NCBI GenBank assembly: GCA_021782815.1
Contig: JAJXUO010000007.1
Span: 1-64,000 of the forward strand
Direction: 5' to 3'
Source: Pseudomonadota bacterium
Lineage (GTDB): Bacteria; Pseudomonadota; Alphaproteobacteria; Rhodospirillales; Magnetospirillaceae
Length of the DNA: 64,000 nt
Positions 1-7,193 of this stretch are shown in pieces. Position numbers and translations under genes: made by a program. The notes below the pieces were generated by a model. That model was not told the DNA's origin and did no database searches. It saw only the letters and a program-made list of their open reading frames with translations. How positions within the stretch are numbered: the stretch's first letter is position 1; every line of letters starts with the position of its first letter.

Positions 1-3
1 CGA

Positions 4-87
4 CGCGCGCCTGATGGCGCGAAGCCAAGGGTTTCGGAGAAACCCGCCCGGCGCATGAGGGTGCAGTGATCGGTTCCGATCACTGCA
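4..87 (+). repeat. Structured intergenic repeat, copy A
   Basis: First seen copy of the window's hairpin repeat family. Hairpin 1 pairs CGCGCC (6-11) with GGCGCG (16-21) around TGAT. The fixed motif AAGCCAAG follows (22-29). Hairpin 2 pairs GGGTTTC (29-35) with GAAACCC (39-45) around GGA. Then comes GCCCGGCGCATGAGGG (46-61). Hairpin 3 pairs TGCAGTGATCGG (62-73) with CCGATCACTGCA (76-87) around TT. The other copies keep this layout but use different stem sequences. The copy may extend left of the window. Function unknown. Confidence 0.75.
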
Positions 88-151
88 ATTTGGTATAAGG
101 CCGCGGCCAAGCAATCCGGAGGACTGCACCCGGCGAGGGGCATATCAAAGC

Positions 152-189
152 TTAGATCGTGATGCACGATTTAATGCATCACGATCTAA
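152..189. repeat. Perfect 15-bp inverted repeat upstream of chemoreceptor
   Basis: A 15-bp arm (152-166, starting TTAGATCG) is repeated as its exact complement at 175-189, with an 8-base AT-rich loop CGATTTAA. It lies about 140 bp before the chemoreceptor start, in an AT-richer stretch than its surroundings. It could be a terminator-like hairpin for an upstream gene outside the window, an operator, or the outer hairpin of copy A. The rest of 190-329 shows no gene, only the AT-rich leader and ribosome-binding site of the next gene. Confidence 0.6.
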
Positions 190-329
190 TGCCAATCCAT
201 CTTTTGGTGGAGACAGTCCTTCTTTTATCGATAGGATTAAATTTCAGTATGAATTTTAGTTTTTGCATGTTGGAATGATCCCAGGAAATACCATCTTCCT
301 CGGAAGACCTTTCCATCAGGAGTTGGGAA

Positions 330-1808
330 ATGTTTTGGTCCTCGCGCAAAAGCAACGAATCCACCGCCATTCTGACCGCCCTGGACAAATCCCAAGGCCG
401 CATCAGCTTCGACCCCAACGGCACCATTCTGGATGCCAATGAAAACTTCCTGGCTCTGATGGGCTACCGCCTGGAAGAGGTCAGGGGCCAGCACCATAGC
501 CTGTTCGTCGATCCCAAAGAACGCGACGGCCAGGACTACAAGGCCTTTTGGGAAGCGCTGCGCCGCGGCGAGTTCCAGGCCCGCCAGTTCAAGCGCATCG
601 GCAAGGGCGGCAAGGAAGTGTGGATCGAGGCCAGCTACAATCCCATCCTCGATCCTAACGGCCGCGTGGTGAAGGTGGTGAAGTTCGCCAGCGACGTCAC
701 CGCCGAGAAGGCCCGCCTTATCGACATGCAGGGCCGCATCGAGGCCATCGGCAAATCGCAAGGGGTGATCGAGTTCACGCCCGACGGCACCATCGTCGAC
801 GCCAACGACAATTTTCTCAAGGTTCTGGGCTACCGGCTGGACGAGATCAAGGGCAAGCATCACAGCATGCTGGTCCCGTCCGAGGAACGCGACGGCCCGG
901 CTTATAAAACCTTCTGGGAAACCCTGCGCCGCGGCGAGTTTCAGGCCCGCCAGTTCAAGCGCGTCGGCAAGGGCGGCAAGGAGGTGTGGATCGAGGCCAG
1001 CTACAATCCCATCCTCGATCCTAACGGCCGCGTGGTGCGGGTGGTGAAATATGCCACCGACATCACCGCCCAGATCACCCTGCTGAACGATCTGAAGCGC
1101 CTGATCGACGTCAATTTCGCCGAGGTGGACAGCGCCATGGCCCAGACCGCCCAACAGGCCGACAGCGCCAACATGGCGGCGGGGGAAACCTCCAGCAATG
1201 TGCAGATGGTGGCTTCGAGCTCGGAGGAGCTGGCCGCCTCCATCACCGAGATTTCCCAGAGCATGAGCAAATCCCAGGCCGCCACCGACGCCGCCGTCGG
1301 CCAGGTGACCAATGCCGGCGGCGCCACCGAGCGGCTGGCGGCGGCGGCCCAGGCCATGGGCGGCATCGTCGGGCTGATCCAGAACATCGCCGGCCAGATC
1401 AATCTCCTGGCCCTGAACGCCACCATCGAATCGGCCCGCGCCGGCGAGGCGGGCAAGGGCTTCGCCGTGGTGGCCAACGAGGTCAAGCATCTGGCCAACC
1501 AGGCCGCCCAGGCCACCGAGCAGATCGGCCGCGAGATCGAGGGCGTGCAAAGCATCTCCGGCGAAGTGGTGGGGGCGTTGAACACCATCCGCCAGTCCAT
1601 CGAGAACGTGCGCGAATATGTGGCCGCCACCGCCTCGGCGGTGGAGGAGCAAAGTGCGGTGACCCGCGACATGTCGGCCAATATGAGCAACGCCTCGCAG
1701 GCGGTGGATACCATTTCCGGCAACGTGGCCGGCATCGCCGCCGCCGTGCAGCAGGCCGAGGCCGCCATCGCCAAGACCAAGGAGGCCGCCGCCGTCCTGG
1801 CCCGCTAG
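330..1808 (+). CDS. Methyl-accepting chemotaxis protein with two PAS domains (cytoplasmic)
   Basis: A 492-residue soluble chemoreceptor. No membrane segment or signal peptide is visible, so it probably senses an intracellular signal. Two PAS-PAC units occupy about residues 12-125 and 134-248 and share long stretches such as the [19 protein letters not shown] region. A coiled-coil signalling domain fills about 260-490, with the hairpin tip around [20 protein letters not shown] that contacts CheA and CheW. PAS units of this type often bind flavin or heme, but the cofactor cannot be told here. The ATG is supported by AGGAG seven bases upstream. No che genes are adjacent, so it is an orphan receptor. 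The DNA of the two PAS units is nearly identical over 558-671 and 924-1037 (3 differences in 114 bp), suggesting recent duplication or gene conversion. Confidence 0.93.
   Translation: MFWSSRKSNESTAILTALDKSQGRISFDPNGTILDANENFLALMGYRLEEVRGQHHSLFVDPKERDGQDYKAFWEALRRGEFQARQFKRIGKGGKEVWIEASYNPILDPNGRVVKVVKFASDVTAEKARLIDMQGRIEAIGKSQGVIEFTPDGTIVDANDNFLKVLGYRLDEIKGKHHSMLVPSEERDGPAYKTFWETLRRGEFQARQFKRVGKGGKEVWIEASYNPILDPNGRVVRVVKYATDITAQITLLNDLKRLIDVNFAEVDSAMAQTAQQADSANMAAGETSSNVQMVASSSEELAASITEISQSMSKSQAATDAAVGQVTNAGGATERLAAAAQAMGGIVGLIQNIAGQINLLALNATIESARAGEAGKGFAVVANEVKHLANQAAQATEQIGREIEGVQSISGEVVGALNTIRQSIENVREYVAATASAVEEQSAVTRDMSANMSNASQAVDTISGNVAGIAAAVQQAEAAIAKTKEAAAVLAR
558..1037 (+). repeat. 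Near-identical internal duplication in chemoreceptor
   Basis: Bases 558-671 are repeated at 924-1037 (offset 366) with only three substitutions over 114 bp, within the two PAS units. Outside this block the units differ far more. It suggests recent local gene conversion or duplication. Confidence 0.85.
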
Positions 1809-1894
1809 AAAAGGGAGGGGTGGCGGCATCCTTGGCCCCACCCCGCGCCCGTGATATGGTGCGCCGCTTCAGAGGAAGATGAGCGGCGGACGCC

Positions 1895-3685
1895 TTGAGC
1901 AGCAAGCAAAAGATCAAACTGGACCATACCACCTGGGCTCTGATCCGCCGTCTGGTGCGCGAAGGGGTTTCGCCCTATCGCGGCAAGGTGCTGGCCTCGC
2001 TCCTGTGCATGGCCCTGGCCTCCGGCGCCACCGGCCTGTCGGCCTGGCTGATGAAGCCGGTGGTCAACGAGGTGTTCGTCAGCAAGCAGGCCTCCATGCT
2101 GTGGCCCATCGCCCTCGGGGTGATCGCCACCTTCCTGGTCAAGGGCACCGCCACCTATCTGCAATCCAGCCTGACCTCGTGGTACGGCCTTCGGGTGATC
2201 GCCGATATGCAGAACCGGCTGTTCGCCCATCTCACCACCATGGACCTGGCCTTTTTCCACGGCGAATCCACCGGCGTGCTGGTGTCGCGCTTCACCGTGG
2301 ACATCAGCCTGATGCGCGGCGCCGTTTCCAACGCCCTGGTGGGTCTGGGCCGCGACACCCTGACCACCATCATCCTGGTGGGGGTGATGTTCTGGCAGGA
2401 CTGGACCCTGGCCGCCATGGCCTTCGTGGTGTTTCCGGTGGCCATCCTGCCCATCTCCAAGATCGGCAAGCGCATGCGCAAGGTGACGGCCAACACCCAG
2501 GAGCAGATGGGCGAGTTCAACACCCTGCTGGAACAGAGCTTCCAGGGCATCCGCATGGTCAAGGCCTACGGCATGGAAGGCTACGAGCGCGGCAAGATCG
2601 CCGCCATCACCGAAACCCTGTTCCGCCTGACCTACAAGGCCGGGCGGGTGCGCGCCGCCTCCAGCCCCATCATGGAAACCTTAGGCGGCGTGGCCGTGGC
2701 CATCGTCATTCTTTACGGCGGGCATCGCGTCATTACCGGCGCCACCACCGCCGGGGCCTTTTTCGCCTTCATCACCGCCCTGCTCATGGCCTACGAGCCG
2801 GTGAAGCGCCTGGCCAACCTCAACACCAACCTGCAGGAAGGGCTGTCGGCCGCCGCCCGCGTCTTCCACCTGATGGACATGTCGCCGTCCATCACCGACG
2901 CCGCCGAGGCGAAAGAGCTGCGGATTTCCGGCGGCGCCGTGCGCTTTCAGGACGTGGAGTTCAGCTACGACGGTGAACGCCAGGCCCTGAACCGCGTCAA
3001 TCTCGAGGCGCCGGCCGGACAAACCGTGGCCCTGGTGGGCTCGTCGGGCGGCGGCAAATCCACCATCCTCAATCTGATCCCCCGTTTCTACGACGTCGGC
3101 GGCGGCCAGGTGCTGGTGGACGGCCAGGATGTGCGCGCCGTCGGCATGGCCTCGCTGCGCCGGGAGATCGCCCTGGTCAGCCAGGAGGTGGCGCTGTTCG
3201 ACGACACCATCCGCGCCAATATCTCGTTCGGCCGCTTCGAGGCCAGCCAGGACGAAATCGAACAGGCCGCCCGCCATGCCGCCGCCCACGACTTCATCAT
3301 GGCCCTGCCCCAGGGCTACGACACCATCGTCGGCGAACACGGCATCAAACTGTCGGGCGGGCAGCGCCAGCGCCTGTCCATCGCCCGGGCCATGCTGAAG
3401 AATGCGCCCATCCTGCTGCTGGACGAGGCCACCTCGGCCCTGGACACCGAATCCGAGCGCCAGGTGCAGGCGGCGTTGGAGGTGTTGATGCGGGGCCGCA
3501 CCACCATCGTGGTGGCGCACCGCCTGTCCACCATCGTCGATGCCGACCTCATCCATGTCATCGACAAGGGGCGGGTGGCGGAATCGGGCAGCCATGCCGA
3601 ACTGCTGGCCCGGGGCGGCATCTATGCCCGCCTTTACGCCCTGCAGTTCGCCGAGGACGGCAGCGCCGCCGTCCCGGAGGCCTGA
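1895..3685 (+). CDS. msbA: ABC exporter, MsbA-type lipid A/phospholipid flippase (permease-ATPase fusion)
   Basis: A 596-residue half-transporter. The exporter membrane domain covers about residues 20-320 and the nucleotide-binding domain about 340-580. Visible motifs are Walker A GSSGGGKST, signature LSGGQRQR, Walker B ILLLDEATSALD and H-loop AHRLST. It would act as a homodimer in the inner membrane. It is followed at 5 bp by an acyltransferase and then by waaA and lpxK, which fits MsbA moving lipid A across the inner membrane. The start is a TTG giving MSSKQKIKL; a GAGG-like site lies further upstream than usual, so the exact start is moderately sure. Family members with other lipid or drug substrates look alike; the neighbourhood is what argues for lipid A. 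Confidence 0.88.
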   Translation: MSSKQKIKLDHTTWALIRRLVREGVSPYRGKVLASLLCMALASGATGLSAWLMKPVVNEVFVSKQASMLWPIALGVIATFLVKGTATYLQSSLTSWYGLRVIADMQNRLFAHLTTMDLAFFHGESTGVLVSRFTVDISLMRGAVSNALVGLGRDTLTTIILVGVMFWQDWTLAAMAFVVFPVAILPISKIGKRMRKVTANTQEQMGEFNTLLEQSFQGIRMVKAYGMEGYERGKIAAITETLFRLTYKAGRVRAASSPIMETLGGVAVAIVILYGGHRVITGATTAGAFFAFITALLMAYEPVKRLANLNTNLQEGLSAAARVFHLMDMSPSITDAAEAKELRISGGAVRFQDVEFSYDGERQALNRVNLEAPAGQTVALVGSSGGGKSTILNLIPRFYDVGGGQVLVDGQDVRAVGMASLRREIALVSQEVALFDDTIRANISFGRFEASQDEIEQAARHAAAHDFIMALPQGYDTIVGEHGIKLSGGQRQRLSIARAMLKNAPILLLDEATSALDTESERQVQAALEVLMRGRTTIVVAHRLSTIVDADLIHVIDKGRVAESGSHAELLARGGIYARLYALQFAEDGSAAVPEA

Positions 3686-3690
3686 CCCCC

Positions 3691-4386
3691 ATGCGCGGGT
3701 TGAAGCAGGTTCTGAAAAGCGAGCCGGTGCGCGCCGCCCTGTGCTGGCTGGGCGCCCTTTATATCCGCCTGGTGTGGCTCACCGGGCGCTGGCGGGTGGA
3801 GAACGCCGCCACCGCCGAAGCCCACTGGGCCCAGGGCAAGCCCTTCATCCTGGCCTTCTGGCATGGCCGCATCCTGATGATGCCCATGTGCTGGCGGCGC
3901 GGCCTGCCCATCCAGATGCTGATTTCCCAGCACCGCGACGGCCAGATCATTTCGCGCACCGTGGGGCATTTCGGCATCGACACCGTGGTGGGCTCGTCCT
4001 CCAAGGGCGGCTCGGCGGCCCTGCGCAGCATTCTGAAATACCTGAAAAACGGCACCTGCGTCGGCATCACCCCGGATGGACCGCGCGGCCCGCGCATGCA
4101 CGCCTCCGAGGGCGTGGCGCAGATCGCCCGGCTGTCGGGGGTGCCGGTGATCCCCTGCAGCTATTCCTGCCGCCGCCGCCGGCTGCTGGGCAGCTGGGAC
4201 CGCTTCCTGGTGGCCCTGCCCTTTTCGCGCGGCGTCATCGTCTGGGGCGAGGCCATCACCATCGACGGCGGCCCCGAGGCGGTGGACCAGGGCCGCCTGG
4301 CCATCGAGGCCGAGCTGAACCGCATTTCCGCCCTGGCCGACCACCTGATGGGCCAGCCGCCGGTGGAGCCCGCCCCGTGCTCCTGA
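3691..4386 (+). CDS. DUF374-family lipid acyltransferase (possible LpxJ-type lipid A acyltransferase)
   Basis: A 231-residue protein with an N-terminal hydrophobic stretch (about residues 14-30) and acyltransferase-like motifs: FWHGR near residue 54, SQHRDGQ and TPDGPRGP. These match the DUF374 (PF04028) group rather than LpxL/HtrB. Some DUF374 members (LpxJ of epsilonproteobacteria) are secondary acyltransferases of lipid A. Here the gene lies between an MsbA-like exporter and waaA, with its 3' end overlapping waaA by 10 bp, so a role in lipid A acylation is a reasonable inference. Phospholipid acylation is the alternative. ATG start 5 bp after the previous stop, consistent with translational coupling. 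Confidence 0.82.
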   Translation: MRGLKQVLKSEPVRAALCWLGALYIRLVWLTGRWRVENAATAEAHWAQGKPFILAFWHGRILMMPMCWRRGLPIQMLISQHRDGQIISRTVGHFGIDTVVGSSSKGGSAALRSILKYLKNGTCVGITPDGPRGPRMHASEGVAQIARLSGVPVIPCSYSCRRRRLLGSWDRFLVALPFSRGVIVWGEAITIDGGPEAVDQGRLAIEAELNRISALADHLMGQPPVEPAPCS

Positions 4387-5645
4387 CGCTATACCGCACT
4401 CTGACCACCCTGGGCGCGCCGCTGGTCAACGCCTATCTGGCCCGCCGCCTGCGGCGCGGCAAGGAGGAGGCCGCCCGTTTCGAGGAACGGCGCGGTCAGG
4501 CCGGCCTGCCCCGCCCGCCCGGACGGCTGGTGTGGCTGCACGGCGCCTCGGTGGGGGAAACCCTGTCGCTGCTGCCGCTGGTGGAGCGGCTGCTGGCCCG
4601 CCCCGGCCTTGCCGTGCTGGTCACCTCGGGCACCGTGACCTCGGCGGCGCTGATGGCCGAACGCCTGCCCGCCGGGGCCCTGCATCAATATGTGCCGGTG
4701 GATCGCCTGCCCTGGGTGCGCCGCTTCCTCGATCACTGGCGCCCCGATCTGGCCCTGTGGTGCGAATCCGAGTTCTGGCCCAATCTGTTGAGCGAAACCG
4801 CCGCCCGCGCCATTCCCATGGTGCTGCTGAACGGCCGCGTTTCCGACCGCAGCTTCGCCCGCTGGCAGAAGCATCCCCGCCTCATCGCCCGGCTTTTGCG
4901 CTGCTTCCGCCTGTGCCTGGGGCAAAGCGAAACCGACTGCGCCCGCCTGAAGGCCCTGGGCGCGCCCCAGGTGGCCTGTCGCGGCAATCTGAAATTCGCC
5001 ACCCCGCCCCTGCCCGCCGACGCAGACGCCCTGGCCGCCCTGGAGGCCACCCTGGGAGGCCGTCCGCGCTGGCTGCTGGCCAGCAGCCATCCCGGCGAGG
5101 AGATCCTGGCCGGCCGGGTGCATCGCGCCCTGGCCGCCCGCCATCCCGGCCTGCTTACCGTGATCGTGCCCCGCCATCCCCAGCGCGGCGGCGCCATCGC
5201 CGCCGACCTGCGCGATCAGGGCCTGCGGGTGGACCGCCGCGCCGGCGGCGAGGAGGCCGGGCCCGACACCGAAATCCTGCTGGCCGACACCCTGGGCGAA
5301 ATGGGCCTCTTCATCCGTCTTTGCCCCATCGTCATGATGGGCAAGAGCCTGATCGGCCAGGGCGGCCAGAACCCGCTGGAACCGGCCCGCCTGGGCGCCG
5401 CCGTGCTGTTCGGCCCGCATATGGACAATTTCGCCGATATCGCCACCCGCATGGCGGCGGCGGGGGCGGGTAAATGCGTCGAGGACGAGGCCGATCTGAC
5501 CGAAACCCTGGGCAATTTCCTTGCGGACCCGGCGCAAAGCGCCATGATGGGGGAAACGGCGCGACGTTTCGCCCAGGATCAGGCGGGTGTGCTCGACGCC
5601 GTCATGGCCATGCTGTCCCCCTGGCTGGACGCGCCGGGGGCGTGA
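4377..5645 (+). CDS. waaA: 3-deoxy-D-manno-octulosonic acid (Kdo) transferase
   Basis: A 422-residue GT30 enzyme that transfers Kdo from CMP-Kdo to the lipid A precursor at the inner face of the inner membrane. An N-terminal membrane anchor (about residues 1-20) is followed by the conserved LVWLHGASVGE segment, the CESEFWPN motif, and a C-terminal GT-B half with GGQNPLEPA. The length matches bacterial KdtA/WaaA. The start is a GTG at 4377 inside the end of the acyltransferase gene; the longer upstream reading frame is a shadow of that gene. It lies between the acyltransferase and lpxK in one lipid A operon. One cannot tell from sequence whether it adds one or two Kdo residues. Confidence 0.93.
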   Translation: MLLTLYRTLTTLGAPLVNAYLARRLRRGKEEAARFEERRGQAGLPRPPGRLVWLHGASVGETLSLLPLVERLLARPGLAVLVTSGTVTSAALMAERLPAGALHQYVPVDRLPWVRRFLDHWRPDLALWCESEFWPNLLSETAARAIPMVLLNGRVSDRSFARWQKHPRLIARLLRCFRLCLGQSETDCARLKALGAPQVACRGNLKFATPPLPADADALAALEATLGGRPRWLLASSHPGEEILAGRVHRALAARHPGLLTVIVPRHPQRGGAIAADLRDQGLRVDRRAGGEEAGPDTEILLADTLGEMGLFIRLCPIVMMGKSLIGQGGQNPLEPARLGAAVLFGPHMDNFADIATRMAAAGAGKCVEDEADLTETLGNFLADPAQSAMMGETARRFAQDQAGVLDAVMAMLSPWLDAPGA

Positions 5646-5664
5646 ATTTCATGGAGAGGCGGGC

Positions 5665-6639
5665 ATGAAGGCTCCGGGCTTCTGGTACAAGGGCGGTGTT
5701 CTGTCCCATCTGCTGGCACCGTTGAGCCCCTTATGGATCAAGGCCGGGCAACGGCGCCAAACCGCCGTCACCCCCTATCGCGCCGCCGTGCCGGTGGTGT
5801 GCATCGGCAATCTGGTGGCCGGCGGCGCCGGCAAGACCCCGGTGGCGCTGTCGGTGGCCGACTATCTGGACGGCGCGGCCTTCCTGTCGCGCGGCTATGG
5901 CGGCGAACTGGCCGGCCCGGTGCAGGTGGATCCCAAAACCCACGACTACAGGATGGTGGGCGACGAACCGCTGCTGCTGGCGGAAAGCGCCCCCTGCTGG
6001 GTGGCGAAGAACCGCCGCGCCGGAGCCCGCGCCGCCATCGCCGGCGGCGCCCGCGCCCTGGTGATGGACGACGGTTTCCAGAACGCCAGCCTGATCAAGG
6101 ATCTGTCGCTGCTGGTGGTGGACGGCCCTGTGGGGTTCGGCAACGGCCGCTGCATTCCGGCCGGCCCCTTGCGCGAGCCGGTGGAACAGGGCTTGGCCCG
6201 CGCCGACGCCGTGGTCATCGTCGGCGAGGACCGCACCGGCATCGCCCGGAAGGTGGGCAGCCTGCCGGTGCTGTTCGCCACCCTGGAACCCGAGATCGAA
6301 AGCCTGACCCTGAAGGGGGAAAAGGTGGTGGCCTTCGCCGGCATCGGCCGCCCGGAAAAATTCTTCGATACCCTGGAAGGGCTGGGCGCCGTCATCGTCG
6401 GCGGTTACGGCTTCCCCGATCATCATCCCTATCATCCCACCGAGGTCAGCGAACTGATCGCCGAGGCGGAACGCCAGGAGGCCGCCCTCATCACCACCAC
6501 CAAGGATTACGTGCGCCTGCCGCCCCATCTGCGCAGCCAGGTGGGGGTGTTGCGCGTCAGCGTCACCTGGGCCGACGAGGCCGCCCTGCAAAGGGTGCTG
6601 GACCCGGTCCTGCAACGGCTTATACCGCCCGGCACTTGA
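5665..6639 (+). CDS. lpxK: Tetraacyldisaccharide 4'-kinase
   Basis: A 324-residue LpxK that phosphorylates the 4' position of the lipid A disaccharide, giving lipid IVA. The P-loop reads GNLVAGGAGKTP (about residues 46-57) and the MDDGFQN motif carries the catalytic aspartates. The N-terminus has the short amphipathic/membrane segment typical of the family. The ATG at 5665 is preceded by GGAGAGG. It is the last gene of the msbA-DUF374-waaA-lpxK run. Its stop codon is embedded in the left arm of the terminator-like hairpin at 6630-6655. Confidence 0.94.
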   Translation: MKAPGFWYKGGVLSHLLAPLSPLWIKAGQRRQTAVTPYRAAVPVVCIGNLVAGGAGKTPVALSVADYLDGAAFLSRGYGGELAGPVQVDPKTHDYRMVGDEPLLLAESAPCWVAKNRRAGARAAIAGGARALVMDDGFQNASLIKDLSLLVVDGPVGFGNGRCIPAGPLREPVEQGLARADAVVIVGEDRTGIARKVGSLPVLFATLEPEIESLTLKGEKVVAFAGIGRPEKFFDTLEGLGAVIVGGYGFPDHHPYHPTEVSELIAEAERQEAALITTTKDYVRLPPHLRSQVGVLRVSVTWADEAALQRVLDPVLQRLIPPGT

Positions 6640-6655
6640 GTCAAATCAAGTGCCG
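6630..6655 (+). terminator. Hairpin at lpxK stop codon
   Basis: CGGCACTTGA (6630-6639, containing the TGA stop) pairs perfectly with TCAAGTGCCG (6646-6655) around GTCAAA. No T-run follows, so intrinsic termination is uncertain. The preceding TATACCGC motif is also found before the outer hairpins of repeat copies B and C. Confidence 0.55.
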
Positions 6656-6713
6656 ACCGGTGTTGTCACCGCCTCCGGGGACGTTACACGCTGAAACCAT
6701 TTCAGCTACGCTC

Positions 6714-6741
6714 TTGAAATCTGAACTATGTAGTTTAGTTT
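6714..6741 (+). promoter_or_regulatory. Candidate sigma-70-like promoter for the 48-residue protein
   Basis: TTGAAA at 6714-6719 and TAGTTT at 6736-6741 are 16 bases apart, in the only AT-rich patch of this gap. A small inverted repeat, GCTGAAA/TTTCAGC (6690-6706), sits just upstream and could be an operator. Only sequence resemblance supports this. Confidence 0.4.
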
Positions 6742-6769
6742 TAAGAGAGACCCCGCAAGGACCACCGCC

Positions 6770-6916
6770 ATGCCCACCCGTTCACACAGCCTGCTCGACC
6801 TGCTCCGCCACACCCGCGACGACGCCCGCCGCCTCGAGCCCCCCATCGGCGCCCTGCTGGTGCTGACCCTGGTGCTGTACGGCTGCCTGTGCATTTACGG
6901 CATGACCCAGCTTTGA
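6770..6916 (+). CDS. Small single-pass membrane protein (48 residues), unknown function
   Basis: A reading frame of 48 residues starting MPTRSHSLLD. A basic, polar N-terminal half (residues 1-26, Arg/His/Asp rich) is followed by one hydrophobic segment of about 20 residues (28-47), giving a short membrane protein with the charged end in the cytoplasm by the positive-inside rule. AAGGA lies eight bases before the ATG and a promoter-like sequence lies upstream, both supporting a real gene. The stop is followed at once by structured repeat copy B. I do not recognise the family. It sits alone between lpxK and the convergent hrpB, so context gives no clear role. Confidence 0.55.
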   Translation: MPTRSHSLLDLLRHTRDDARRLEPPIGALLVLTLVLYGCLCIYGMTQL

Positions 6917-7190
6917 CATATATCCCGGTGATCGGAACCGATCCCCGGGTGCCCCTCAATCGCCGGGCGCGGCTTCCAGCCGCTTGGCTTTCCTCCGCTT
7001 GTGGGCTGCGCCCATCCGCAGCAAAGCTGCGGACCGCCCTCCGGGCGTCGGCTGCCAAAGGCAGCTCCCCTCCTGCGCTAACGCTGTCCGCCTTGCGGCG
7101 TTCGTCTGCGACTCCCGTCGTCGCTACGGGGACCGAGGGTGGGCCAGCCGCATCCTGATGAGCATCCTCATCAGGATGCGGTATAATATT
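6917..7190 (-). repeat. Structured intergenic repeat, copy B (hairpin array)
   Basis: Longest copy of the repeat family, in minus orientation, filling the gap between the 48-residue gene and hrpB stop to stop. Read on the minus strand it starts with an outer hairpin (7148-7181: 14-bp stem CCGCATCCTGATGA, 6-base loop). A chain of small hairpins follows, including GCTGCC/GGCAGC and CCGCAGC/GCTGCGG (7016-7032) with 3-base loops. Then come AAAGCCAAG, the core hairpin GCGGCT-GGA-AGCCGC (6969-6983), GCCCGGCGATTGAGG and the end hairpin at 6924-6949, whose 12-bp stem has one mismatch. Copy C is the same element with the middle removed. Confidence 0.75.
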
Positions 7191-7193
7191 TCA

